From CAZCTO01 sp964501725 (GTDB lineage: Bacteria; Bacillota; Clostridia; Saccharofermentanales; Saccharofermentanaceae), in the NCBI GenBank assembly GCA_964501725.1, contig CAZCTO010000016.1, positions 1 through 57,999 on the forward strand: 57,999 bases of DNA, in the 5' to 3' direction. Both the position numbers and the translations under genes were made by a program. This document shows, one piece after another, positions 44,847 to 53,127 of the stretch; within the stretch, counting starts at the first letter, position 1, and each line of letters starts with the position of its first letter. The notes below the pieces were generated by a model, which ran no database searches, was not told the origin of the DNA, and saw only the letters and a list, made by a program, of their open reading frames with translations.

Positions 44847-46340
44847 CTATTGAACAGAAATGAGTTGTTGTCGGGCGCTTTGAATTCGCTTGATCGAAAG
44901 ATCCTTTCCGAGAAGAAGCAATGCCTCAACGGCGCCGCCCGGCGTGACGAGCATACCCGTAATTGCGATGCGCAACGGCCACAGCAGGGTAGAGTTCTTG
45001 ATCCCGCGGCTTTCCGCGAGGGAAGCAAAGCAGGTCATCAGCGAATCCTTATCCCAAACCTTCAGATCACTTAATGCTTCTTCGGAAAGCATCAGCATTT
45101 CGCGGGATGATTCGATCGTGGATTTACTCTTCTTATGCTCGAAAAGCACAGGATCAAATTCCGGCAACGCGTTCATATACGCGACTTTCTCGGAAATCTG
45201 CGAAAATTTGGATATTCGGGGTTGCAGCATCTCCATGAGAAGAGCATGTTTGTCTTCGGTAACGCCGGCCAATTTTGCATACTCGTCCCTGGCATGCGAA
45301 AGGAACGTTTCCTCGTCCATTCTGCGGATGTATTCGGCGTTGAACCATTCGAGCTTCTCGTAATCGAAGGTTGCCGGAGACTTGCTGATTCCGTCGATTG
45401 AAAAAGCGGCGATCAATTCATGAAGCGAAAAGATTTCATTGGTATTATCTTTCGGGCACCAACCGAGAAGCGCAATATAATTGATCACAGCCTCCGGGAG
45501 ATATCCTTCGGCGACCAGATCCTCAAAACCGGTTGCCCCGTGTCTCTTCGAGAGCTTAGAAACAGTTCCGTCTTCGTTCTTGCCCTGAATCAGGGGAAGA
45601 TGAACGTATTCAGGAATATTCCAGCCGAAAGCCTCGTAGAGAAGATTGTACTTCGGAGTGGAAGAAAGGTACTCGCTTCCGCGGACTACATGGGTAATCT
45701 GCATCAAATGGTCGTCGATGATGTTTGCAAAATTATAGGTCGGGAACCCGTCCGCCTTCAGAAGTATCTGGTCTTCAAGCTCCTTATTCGGAACGGTAAT
45801 GTCACCGAAAACAAGATCAGAGAAAGTTGTCTGACCATCCAAGGGCATCTTCTGCCGGATAACATAGGATTCTCCCGATTCGAGGCGGCTGGCTGCTTCT
45901 GCTTCGGAAAGATTCCGGCAATGACGGTCATACCCCAAAACATCATGGGATGCGTCATGATCTTTAAGTGATTCGAGACGTTCTTTGGAGCAAAAACAGC
46001 GATATGCTTTGCGCTCCTCGACCAAACGCTCGGCATAGAGACGGTAATGTCCCATTCGCTCGCTCTGGATATACGGGCCAACCGGTCCGCCGATATCCGG
46101 ACCTTCATCGTGAGTTAGGCCGGCAGTCGCAAGGGTCCTGTAGATGATGTCGACTGCGCCCTCGACTATTCTTTCCCGGTCCGTGTCTTCAATCCGTAAA
46201 ATGAATTTGCCGCCGCAAGATTTTGCAATCAGATACTCATAGAGTGCCGTGCGAAGATTTCCGACATGCATAAAACCGGTCGGACTCGGTGCGAAACGAG
46301 TGCGAACTTCACCGGCAGCGGGGAGAAGATTTTCCGTCAT
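44847..46340 (-). CDS. gltX: Glutamyl-tRNA synthetase
   Basis: Charges tRNA-Glu. The 497-residue protein begins with RFAPSPTGFMHVGN, where the HIGH motif is HVGN (25-28), followed by LRIEDTDRERIVEGAVD, the KMSKS motif in KLSKRHGATGFED, and a helical C-terminal anticodon domain. Length is normal for bacterial GluRS. AGAGGT precedes the ATG. glnS follows on the same strand. With GlnRS present, this GluRS may be of the discriminating kind, but that cannot be read from the sequence by eye. Confidence 0.96.
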   Translation of the reverse strand: MTENLLPAAGEVRTRFAPSPTGFMHVGNLRTALYEYLIAKSCGGKFILRIEDTDRERIVEGAVDIIYRTLATAGLTHDEGPDIGGPVGPYIQSERMGHYRLYAERLVEERKAYRCFCSKERLESLKDHDASHDVLGYDRHCRNLSEAEAASRLESGESYVIRQKMPLDGQTTFSDLVFGDITVPNKELEDQILLKADGFPTYNFANIIDDHLMQITHVVRGSEYLSSTPKYNLLYEAFGWNIPEYVHLPLIQGKNEDGTVSKLSKRHGATGFEDLVAEGYLPEAVINYIALLGWCPKDNTNEIFSLHELIAAFSIDGISKSPATFDYEKLEWFNAEYIRRMDEETFLSHARDEYAKLAGVTEDKHALLMEMLQPRISKFSQISEKVAYMNALPEFDPVLFEHKKSKSTIESSREMLMLSEEALSDLKVWDKDSLMTCFASLAESRGIKNSTLLWPLRIAITGMLVTPGGAVEALLLLGKDLSIKRIQSARQQLISVQ

Positions 46341-46491
46341 TGATCAAACCTCTTCCATCTATTTTTCTAAATACTTATATTACCACAAAAATGGAATTCG
46401 CAAATGACGCACCTGCGTTTAATCGCTTGTAAAAAGGTCGAAAGTTGGCAATTTTGACGGGCTTTTTAACGGAAGCATCCGGATGATCGAT

Positions 46492-47919
46492 TCATGAACG
46501 GCGCCGTAGGATGACAAGACGGCGGATCGATATAATCACCTTCGCTACGACGGCAAGTACAAGGCATAAAAATACGATAATGATGATGATGGAAAGATTG
46601 AGGTTGTCACGAAGGAGTGTAAGAAATTTCGACGCGGAAGGGGTCTTCGCCCAGACATCCTCAGAGGAGACTACTTCGGCAATGACGATGCTCTGATCAT
46701 CAAGAACAAATTGAACGACACCGAGCGCGTCGCCCTTTCCGATCGGAAGCGCAATATCCTTATAAACAACAAAATGGGTGGCACCGGTCAGATAATCATC
46801 CCCCTTAGGGTGAATATATTGGACCGTCGATGCAAATTCAGTTCGTATACTGTTCTCCCATCCATCGATCGTTACCGGAAGATAATCATCGCCGGCTTTT
46901 ACGAGATCAGACATTTCATAATCGGAATATACCCGGTTGATCAGGTTACCTATTTCGGATAGAAGCGGTTCATCCGGGGTTCCGTGGGTGACAAAGCCAA
47001 CCTCGAATCCGTTATGCGAAGACAGCATAAGAACACAGGATCCTCCGCCGGGCACCGAAAAACGTGCAAGTCCAAGCAAATCGGGAGAAACAGCCATAGC
47101 CGAAATCATCGGATTACTGATGATTTCCGGAGTGCCGTCCGAAAGAAAAGAGACATTTCTGTATTGACAAAAAGTCTCTCGAAATGACTTGTTCTGCAAC
47201 GCATACCTGAAAAGAATCATGACATCCGATAGGGTGGAGTATTGATCTGATTCTGTCGGTTCAGAATTGCTTACCCTGTCATGGGGGGCTTTTTCTGACG
47301 TGCCGGAAAAAAATGTATTACTCATCCCGATGGATTTGGCGGTGTCATTCATTCGTGTGACAAATGTCAGTTCATCCGTCGAAATGTATTCGGCAAGTGA
47401 CAGTGCTGCCGCATCGGAATCCCTATACAGCACCGCAGATACCAGATAAGATACGGTGTGCTTTTCTCCTTTGACAAAATTCAAATGTTGTGAAGATGCA
47501 AGATCCAGAGCTTCCGCATCGACTGAAATCGTAATCTGAGTATCTTCGGTAAGAGTCTCCAGAGCAATGACGGCGGTCATCAGGCGTGCCGCGGAAGAAA
47601 TATACGTCCGGGTTTCAGCTTTTTTGGAATAAAGAGGGGTTCCCCGACTGATGCTGACAGCGGACACGCCGGCCGATAAAGTTTCGCTTGCGGAAGAAGT
47701 ATCGTCCCCCGATAAGTCATATGTGCCTGATAACGGTATGGGCAGGCTTTGAATACGGCTGACGGGGCTTTTCAGGTATAGAAAAGGGGAGAAAACAGCA
47801 ATGCAGACAATAATAACTAATCCGCTGATAATGGCGGATCGAAATTTCCTTGAAATATATCCGGAAAAAATCATACCCGGGGGAGTCTCCTTCCTGTTTT
47901 CGGATTCCCGCACCGTCAT
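46492..47919 (-). CDS. D-alanyl-D-alanine carboxypeptidase (S11)-like protein lacking catalytic motifs
   Basis: A 475-residue membrane-anchored protein. It has a TM helix at about 29-49, a Ser/Thr-rich linker, an S11/PBP5-like domain (about 85-340), a PBP5 C-terminal-like beta domain (DGWENSIRTEF onward) and a final TM helix (about 438-462). The fold-defining stretches are recognisable, but the SxxK tetrad reads S109-A-A-R112 (Lys to Arg), the SxN motif reads R166-D-S168 in YRDSDAAALSLAEY, and no KTG triad is found. It is therefore likely inactive as a peptidase and may bind peptidoglycan or a partner. GGAG lies eight bases before the ATG. It is divergent from the next gene. Confidence 0.75.
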   Translation of the reverse strand: MTVRESENRKETPPGMIFSGYISRKFRSAIISGLVIIVCIAVFSPFLYLKSPVSRIQSLPIPLSGTYDLSGDDTSSASETLSAGVSAVSISRGTPLYSKKAETRTYISSAARLMTAVIALETLTEDTQITISVDAEALDLASSQHLNFVKGEKHTVSYLVSAVLYRDSDAAALSLAEYISTDELTFVTRMNDTAKSIGMSNTFFSGTSEKAPHDRVSNSEPTESDQYSTLSDVMILFRYALQNKSFRETFCQYRNVSFLSDGTPEIISNPMISAMAVSPDLLGLARFSVPGGGSCVLMLSSHNGFEVGFVTHGTPDEPLLSEIGNLINRVYSDYEMSDLVKAGDDYLPVTIDGWENSIRTEFASTVQYIHPKGDDYLTGATHFVVYKDIALPIGKGDALGVVQFVLDDQSIVIAEVVSSEDVWAKTPSASKFLTLLRDNLNLSIIIIIVFLCLVLAVVAKVIISIRRLVILRRRS

Positions 47920-48110
47920 GGCCAGTCTCCGAAATAAAGGATTTGCATATAGGAATTATACCACGTCTGCCGTAAACGGAAGAACACAGAAGTGAGATCA
48001 GGATTGTGCGTCAGGCCATTGAATTTAAAGGACGCATCGTAAAGCATGCTATTCCCAATTTTCGAAAAAAAATGATATGATGATTAGTAGCCCGAGTTCC
48101 CGGAGGTAGT

Positions 48111-49124
48111 ATGGAAGAGAAAAAAATTGTCCTGAATACGAAATGCGTTGTCGATGTCGGTAAATCGATTACCAGTCAATGTATTAAGAATTTATTTGCA
48201 GGGAAGGGTAAGCCGGTCAAAATCGCGGTGGTCTCCGATCGTGAGGTAGGCGGTTATTACATGAAGGGCTTTCTCGAGCAATTCGACGCTATCGGAATCA
48301 AACCGGCAGTGATTACGATTGACGGCAGTCAGGCCGCAAAGACAATTGAGGCGGTTAAATCGGTATACGAAAGACTCATGGACATTGATTTTTCCGAAGC
48401 GGACACATTGATCGCTCTCGGCGGCGGCGGGGTTATTGATATTACCGCATTTGCCGCTTCTACGTTCGGAAACGGAGCCAAATATATCCTTTTCCCGACA
48501 ACACTTCTGTCTATGATTGAATCTACTCTGGCAAACTGTGCGATGCTCAATTTTCAGAGTCAGAAAGATCTGATACGTGTGTCGGTTTCCCCGAATCATG
48601 TGGTAATTGATACCGCGTTTTTGAAAACGCTTCCTCCGCGGTATATGGCAAACGGAATTGCTCAGGTACTCCAATACGGATTGACTGACAATCCGTCACT
48701 TCTGAACCGGCTGTCCGGTCCGGTCGACTTGGCCGAACTGGTTGAAGAGAGTCTTCTTGCCGGCATTCGGATTCGTAAGAATGCTCCCGAACTTCTTCGT
48801 TTCGGAAGAGATATCGCCGATGCGATCGAAGGGCATTTTCGCTTTTTGAAATATACTCAGGGCGAGGCACTGGGGCTCGGATTAATTGCATCGGATTCAT
48901 CTCCCGCGCTTCATACGCTTTATGGGCGACTGGGACTTCCGATCGAACTGACCGGAGTCACCCAAGAGACTCTGATGAAAAGAATTATGAAATCGCTTGA
49001 GAAGCAGGGCGATACCGTAATCATTCCCAGAATCGGTCCGGAAGGCAAACCGGTCATTCAGAAAGTACCGTATGATGCTGCCGAGCGATATTATGAATCA
49101 CTCCTGACCGGAATTTGTCATTAA
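48111..49124 (+). CDS. 3-dehydroquinate-synthase-like protein lacking metal ligands
   Basis: A 337-residue protein of the AroB / iron-alcohol-dehydrogenase superfamily. The NAD-binding region LGGGGVIDITAFAAS (103-117) and FPTTLLSMIEST (128-139) align with AroB. The family residues for metal and catalysis do not: the glutamate of NGxAEVxKYG is Q185 with the lysine Q188, the first histidine of GHTFGHAIE is R233 and the second D237, the histidine of LHGE is Q250, and the lysine of GGKTG is C143. Classical dehydroquinate synthase activity is thus not expected. GGAGGT precedes the start. The M28-like lipoprotein gene follows after 12 bases, so they probably form an operon. Confidence 0.72.
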   Translation: MEEKKIVLNTKCVVDVGKSITSQCIKNLFAGKGKPVKIAVVSDREVGGYYMKGFLEQFDAIGIKPAVITIDGSQAAKTIEAVKSVYERLMDIDFSEADTLIALGGGGVIDITAFAASTFGNGAKYILFPTTLLSMIESTLANCAMLNFQSQKDLIRVSVSPNHVVIDTAFLKTLPPRYMANGIAQVLQYGLTDNPSLLNRLSGPVDLAELVEESLLAGIRIRKNAPELLRFGRDIADAIEGHFRFLKYTQGEALGLGLIASDSSPALHTLYGRLGLPIELTGVTQETLMKRIMKSLEKQGDTVIIPRIGPEGKPVIQKVPYDAAERYYESLLTGICH

Positions 49125-49136
49125 GGTGGTTATTTG

Positions 49137-50387
49137 ATGTTTTGTATTTCAAAGTTCAACAAACATAATGAGAAAAAACAATCAACCTTCCGTATTCGTA
49201 TCCTTGCGATCGCGGTGGCGGTGCTTTTTACTCTCCCGCTCAGTTCTTGTGACGGGAAAGATGATGATGAAGTGATCAAACCCGCCCAATACGGGACGTA
49301 CGGAGAGCAGATTGCACTTACACTGGCAAAGGATTTCCCGTACCGGAAAGCTTTTTCCGAACAGGAAAAATTGGCGGGACAATATGTAAAAAAAGAGTTT
49401 GAAAAGCTTGGCTATGTGGTTGAGGAGCAAACTTTCTCTAATGCTGACGGAACAATGCAATCGGTCAACTATATTGTGACTGTCCCGGGCGAAGGAATGA
49501 TGCAGAAAGAGAGCGAACGCAAATACGTTCCGACAAGGAAAACAGTAATTGTCGGCGCTCATTATGACTGTAACGTTCCCCCGATGGACACGGTTGACAT
49601 GCCCGCTTATGACGGAATTCAGGACAATGCTTCCGGGATAGGGTGTTTGTTGACCCTGGCGAAGGAGATCAAGTCACAGAAACTGGGATATGATGTTGTG
49701 ATCGTGGCTTTCGGAGGAGGGTCTGCCGACTTCGCAGGCGCACGTGCTTTTCGGGCACGAATGTCTTCGGAAGAGATTCGGGCTGTTGATGTGATGTACT
49801 GCATAGAAAGCATTTATGCCGGAGATAAGCTTTATGCCAGTTCAGGACATAATTCTCTTGTAGCCGGCAAGAAATACGAGAAGCGGAGAAAATTATACGA
49901 GGCCTATGATGTCGTTTATAATAGTCTGCTGAATTCGCAAAACAACATGGATTTGTATTACAACATGTCCGGCATCAATGTGGATGTAAACGGAGATGAA
50001 ATACCCGATATTTATAGGGAAGTAACCCTCGAGAAATCAGATTATATTCCTTTCGACGAAGCGGGAATTCCGATCGTATTTTTTGAGTCGTACGATTATA
50101 ATTTTTCCAGTCTCGACCAAATGAAAGAAACAAAAAATCTGAACCTTCAGCAAGTAGGCGGCCGACTCAGGGGGACAGTCTGTGATTCGTATTTGATGTT
50201 GTCAGCCGAGCTCGATAAAGACCGATTAATGTCCAGAATTAACAATACTGCCTTCATTATTTTAGAAGCAATCAAGAAGGGCTCTCATGATTCACTGACC
50301 GTATCCGAATATAATGCCGGGAAAAGACTCGATCCTGAAATAATTGTTGAGGAGACTATTCCTTATAACTCGAAGAAGAGTGACTAG
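49137..50387 (+). CDS. M28 aminopeptidase-like lipoprotein with incomplete metal site
   Basis: A 416-residue lipoprotein: signal peptide ending in LPLSSC (C38), then a zinc-peptidase-like fold. The histidine H142 in GAHYDC and the bridging aspartate D163 in DNASG are kept. The family EE pair (catalytic base and metal ligand) is G195-S196 in AFGGGSADFAG, and the last metal histidine of SDHxPF is Y303 in SDYIPF; E224 may replace the aspartate ligand. Two-zinc peptidase activity is doubtful. The ATG at 49137 has AAGGTGG seven bases upstream; a TTG precedes it in frame. It is second in a probable operon with the AroB-like gene, and its 3' end overlaps the convergent gene by 32 bases. Confidence 0.75.
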   Translation: MFCISKFNKHNEKKQSTFRIRILAIAVAVLFTLPLSSCDGKDDDEVIKPAQYGTYGEQIALTLAKDFPYRKAFSEQEKLAGQYVKKEFEKLGYVVEEQTFSNADGTMQSVNYIVTVPGEGMMQKESERKYVPTRKTVIVGAHYDCNVPPMDTVDMPAYDGIQDNASGIGCLLTLAKEIKSQKLGYDVVIVAFGGGSADFAGARAFRARMSSEEIRAVDVMYCIESIYAGDKLYASSGHNSLVAGKKYEKRRKLYEAYDVVYNSLLNSQNNMDLYYNMSGINVDVNGDEIPDIYREVTLEKSDYIPFDEAGIPIVFFESYDYNFSSLDQMKETKNLNLQQVGGRLRGTVCDSYLMLSAELDKDRLMSRINNTAFIILEAIKKGSHDSLTVSEYNAGKRLDPEIIVEETIPYNSKKSD

Positions 50388-50841
50388 AAAAATAGAAAAA
50401 AAACTTCAGTACGTCTCCGGATTCCCAGCGAAAATTGAGCGATTGATATTGACCCGGTCTCAGCGTGGAAACAGCTTCATTGCCGCCGCAATGCGGTGTA
50501 ATTACAAACTCCGGATCATCCGGAATATCCTTTGAAAAAAAACCGATCAGCCGTTGATCATTTAAGGATACTTCAGCATTTGAACAATCTGCGGGAATCA
50601 GGACATCCAACCGGAATCGAACCGGTTTTTCGGTCATGAAAAGAAAACCCAGACATATCCGGTCAGGCTTCGGACGGCTTACGCGTTGCGTGACTTCCGC
50701 ATGAACCCCGCCAATTTCAACACCATACTTTGTGTCGTTATATTCAGAAATGATCAGCCCGTCAAAAAGGTCGCCGGAAACAAAGGCATTATTACTTTCA
50801 GGCATATTTTCAAGGCCGGATGAATCCATCGTTGTTGTCAT
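50356..50841 (-). CDS. Beta-sandwich protein resembling the GH127/DUF1680 C-terminal domain
   Basis: A 161-residue cytoplasmic protein without signal peptide. The second half (FRLDVLIPADCSNAEVSLND, then a short loop and YQSLNFRWESGDVLKFFF) resembles the C-terminal beta-sandwich of family 127 beta-L-arabinofuranosidases, where strands carry an IP..c.naeV.vNg ... Y..I.R.W..GD.v pattern. The catalytic barrel is absent, so it is not an active glycosidase; it may be a carbohydrate-binding or regulatory remnant. The start at 50841 has GAGGG seven bases upstream. Its end overlaps the M28-like gene tail to tail. Confidence 0.5.
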   Translation of the reverse strand: MTTTMDSSGLENMPESNNAFVSGDLFDGLIISEYNDTKYGVEIGGVHAEVTQRVSRPKPDRICLGFLFMTEKPVRFRLDVLIPADCSNAEVSLNDQRLIGFFSKDIPDDPEFVITPHCGGNEAVSTLRPGQYQSLNFRWESGDVLKFFFYFSSHSSSSYKE

Positions 50842-51001
50842 ACAAATCCCTCTTATTGAAGAAAAGTTGATCATCTGTCCTGGTTTTCCCGAAAATCAAT
50901 TATAGAGGACGGAATCTTTACCTGCAAGAAGGAAATGGAATTCAAGCAGGACTTGGCTGACGGAAATTAGTGACAGACAGTGACCGCTTCATTCTGCGGG
51001 A

Positions 51002-51010
51002 TGCTATAAT
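51002..51010 (+). promoter_or_regulatory. Extended -10 promoter of the Gfo/Idh gene
   Basis: TGC-TATAAT (51002-51010) is an extended -10 box 70 bases before the start; the -35 region (TGACCG at 50981-50986) is weak. The rest of the 238-base gap between the two divergent genes shows nothing else clear. Confidence 0.55.
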
Positions 51011-51079
51011 GTCAGCATATGACAATTATCGGTTATCATCAATGATCGGGCACTTTATGATTACTTGGGAGGAAGCATT

Positions 51080-52123
51080 ATGAGCATGTTTCGATTTGGA
51101 ATCGCCGGACCCGGAGGGATTTCACACAAGTTTGTGCAGGGACTTAAAGAGCTGCCGGATGCCGTTCTGGCCGGAGTTGCTTCCAATACCCCCGGAAAAG
51201 CTCAATCATTCATCAATGAATACAACGACCGGTATCCGGATGCCGTCGCCTTTGATTCCTATGAGAACATGGCGATCAGTAATACAGTCGATGCCGTTTA
51301 TATTTCCAATCTGAATACTCAGCATATGGATACGGCGCTGTTATTTTTGTCTCACAAGATACCTGTCATCTGCGAAAAACCTTTTGCACTCAACGCTGAG
51401 CAAGCGAATAAAATGATTGCCTGTGCCCGCGAAAACGACACCTTCTTAATGGAAGCGATGTGGACCAGGTTCCTGCCGGTAACGATGCAAGTGCGGAAGT
51501 GGATATCGGACGGGCGTATCGGCACCCCGGTCCGTGCAATGACTGACTTCGGGATGGAGTTAATGACTGATCTTCGTCGACGTACGCTTGCCATCGAAAA
51601 GGGCGGCGGAGCGCTATTGGATTTGGGGATCTATCCGGTTTCTTACTTCAGTATGATTTTCGGGCCAAAGCCGGAAGAGATTATTTCGACGGTAACGAAA
51701 TCCGTTACGGGAGTAGACGCCTCTTTTGAGGTAATTATGCGTTATGCAAAGGAAAAGCGACCGTTCGGTGAAGACCGGGCGACGGCTATCGCAGCGGTGT
51801 CCATCGAAAGAAAAATGTCCAAGGAAATGAAGATTATCGGTACGGAAGGATATATTGTCGTGGATGAGTTTTTTCTTGGACGAAGTGCAAGATTATACGA
51901 AGCAACACAGGATGGCAATTATTTCGGAAATCCGGCGGAAACATATACGCCGGAATATATCTCGACGGGTTTTCAGTATGAAGCCGAAGAAGTGATGAAC
52001 TGTGTCCGTTCAAATCGTAAAGAAAGCAGCATTATGCCGCTTTCCGAAACAAGTGCAATTATGGAGATCCTTGATATGCTTCGCTCGCAATGGGGTCTGG
52101 TTTTTCCGCAGGAAAAAGTATAA
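51080..52123 (+). CDS. Gfo/Idh/MocA-family oxidoreductase
   Basis: NAD(P)-dependent sugar or inositol dehydrogenase family. The 347-residue protein has the Rossmann motif GIAGPGGISHKF near the N-terminus, the signature CEKPFALNAEQANKMI with the catalytic EKP lysine, FLMEAMWTRFLP, and the catalytic-domain GGGALLDLGIYPVSYF, where the aspartate and tyrosine lie in the usual positions. The sequence is closest in style to trans-1,2-dihydrobenzenediol dehydrogenase-like members. The start at 51080 has GGGAGG seven bases upstream. No sugar operon surrounds it, so the substrate is unknown. Confidence 0.9.
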   Translation: MSMFRFGIAGPGGISHKFVQGLKELPDAVLAGVASNTPGKAQSFINEYNDRYPDAVAFDSYENMAISNTVDAVYISNLNTQHMDTALLFLSHKIPVICEKPFALNAEQANKMIACARENDTFLMEAMWTRFLPVTMQVRKWISDGRIGTPVRAMTDFGMELMTDLRRRTLAIEKGGGALLDLGIYPVSYFSMIFGPKPEEIISTVTKSVTGVDASFEVIMRYAKEKRPFGEDRATAIAAVSIERKMSKEMKIIGTEGYIVVDEFFLGRSARLYEATQDGNYFGNPAETYTPEYISTGFQYEAEEVMNCVRSNRKESSIMPLSETSAIMEILDMLRSQWGLVFPQEKV

Positions 52124-52139
52124 GTCAAAAATTGCTCAC

Positions 52140-52709
52140 TTAGTCCAGTAGTCCTTCATAAAGTCCCGGTATATCGATCTTAAAATCAAATATTTCAATT
52201 TTGTACTTGGTGTAAAAAACATACGCAACCAAGAAGGCTGCCAGAAAAATCAGGACACCGAACAATCGGGGGCAGCGAGTCTCATTGGTTACTTTTGAAT
52301 TGGCAGCGGCATCGTGAACAACACTCGTTCCGCCGCGAGCGACTGCAAAAATATACGACATGACGATAAGGAGCGGCCCGAGCAGGATTGTAAGTGACTT
52401 GATGAATGAGCGAAGAAGCAAATTGAAAAAATTCATTCCCCGGTGAAACTCGACCTCCGCATTTACAATAATTTTGCCGGGAGTCGATTGAAGCAGTGCG
52501 GTAAAGAGCATCTCATATACAAAGTAAAAACCAATAAAAACCAGATAAGCATATATTAGGATTCTTATATTGCCTTTGAAAAAAGAGTGAATGGGGACAT
52601 TAATCTCTGCATACTCCAAAAATTGAATAATGCCGGCAAAAAACGAGAAAGATATCAGCAAATCAAGAATAAGCGCAAACATTCGTCTTAGCAAAGGTGC
52701 TTCATTCAT
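52140..52709 (-). CDS. RDD family membrane protein
   Basis: A 189-residue membrane protein with the RDD signature LLRRMFALILDLLISFSFF at the N-terminus and four membrane segments (about 10-31, 45-70, 98-120, 150-170). The family is widespread; some members affect ion transport, most are uncharacterised. The start at 52709 has AAGGAGG eight bases upstream, and a promoter lies just before it, between it and the XRE gene upstream. Confidence 0.85.
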   Translation of the reverse strand: MNEAPLLRRMFALILDLLISFSFFAGIIQFLEYAEINVPIHSFFKGNIRILIYAYLVFIGFYFVYEMLFTALLQSTPGKIIVNAEVEFHRGMNFFNLLLRSFIKSLTILLGPLLIVMSYIFAVARGGTSVVHDAAANSKVTNETRCPRLFGVLIFLAAFLVAYVFYTKYKIEIFDFKIDIPGLYEGLLD

Positions 52710-52743
52710 ATTGCTTGCCTCCTTAAAGGATTCGTCTATTTGC

Positions 52744-52772
52744 AATTTAACATGCGCTATTGCCCGTGTCAA
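52744..52772 (-). promoter_or_regulatory. Predicted promoter of the RDD gene
   Basis: On the minus strand, a perfect TTGACA (52772-52767) and TAAATT (52749-52744) with a 17-base spacer, 35 bases before the RDD start. Confidence 0.7.
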
Positions 52773-52800
52773 ATTTTGAGAACATATTTCGCAATGAGTA

Positions 52801-52986
52801 TTATTTGGGAAGCAAATCCTCAACGTTGCAACCATATAGCTTTGCAATCTTAGTAAGCCTTTCTGCTCTAGGCAGTTTTCGCCCTTTTTCCCAACGGGAT
52901 ATGGTTGTCTGATCCAGACCGAGTATATCAGCGACTTGTTTTTGGGTCAGGTTGTTACTTTTCCGAAAATGTTCAAAAGAGTTCAT
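52801..52986 (-). CDS. Small XRE-family transcriptional regulator
   Basis: A 61-residue protein that is nearly all HTH domain: NNLTQKQVADILGLDQTTIS with the recognition helix, then RWEKGRKLPRAERLTKIAKLYG. It resembles the DNA-binding part of phage Cro/CI-like repressors, without any other domain. The ATG at 52986 has GAGGTG six bases upstream; a GTG at 52995 is in frame. The RDD gene lies 91 bases downstream with its own promoter and may be its target. An inverted repeat upstream suggests autoregulation. Confidence 0.9.
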   Translation of the reverse strand: MNSFEHFRKSNNLTQKQVADILGLDQTTISRWEKGRKLPRAERLTKIAKLYGCNVEDLLPK

Positions 52987-53000
52987 TTCGATCACCTCAA

Positions 53001-53023
53001 ATATGAAAGCTGTTCATATTATA
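53001..53023 (-). promoter_or_regulatory. -10 box and candidate operator of the XRE gene
   Basis: A perfect inverted repeat ATATGAA-AGCTG-TTCATAT (53001-53019) overlaps the minus-strand -10 box TATAAT (53023-53018). It lies 15 bases before the start codon, in the position of an autoregulatory operator. Confidence 0.6.
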
Positions 53024-53081
53024 CAATATATGTCCGTTGAAAATAATTTAATCTTTACAAAAAATGATGAGTGCTTTCATC

Positions 53082-53109
53082 AAAAAAGGCGCCTGAAACC
53101 AGACGCCTT
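53082..53109 (-). terminator. Terminator of ilvE
   Basis: Read on the minus strand, AAGGCG and CGCCTT form a stem extended by partial inner pairing, followed by a run of T (A run at 53082-53087 on the plus strand). It sits 19 bases after the ilvE stop. Confidence 0.85.
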
Positions 53110-53127
53110 AATGAATAAAAACAGAAA

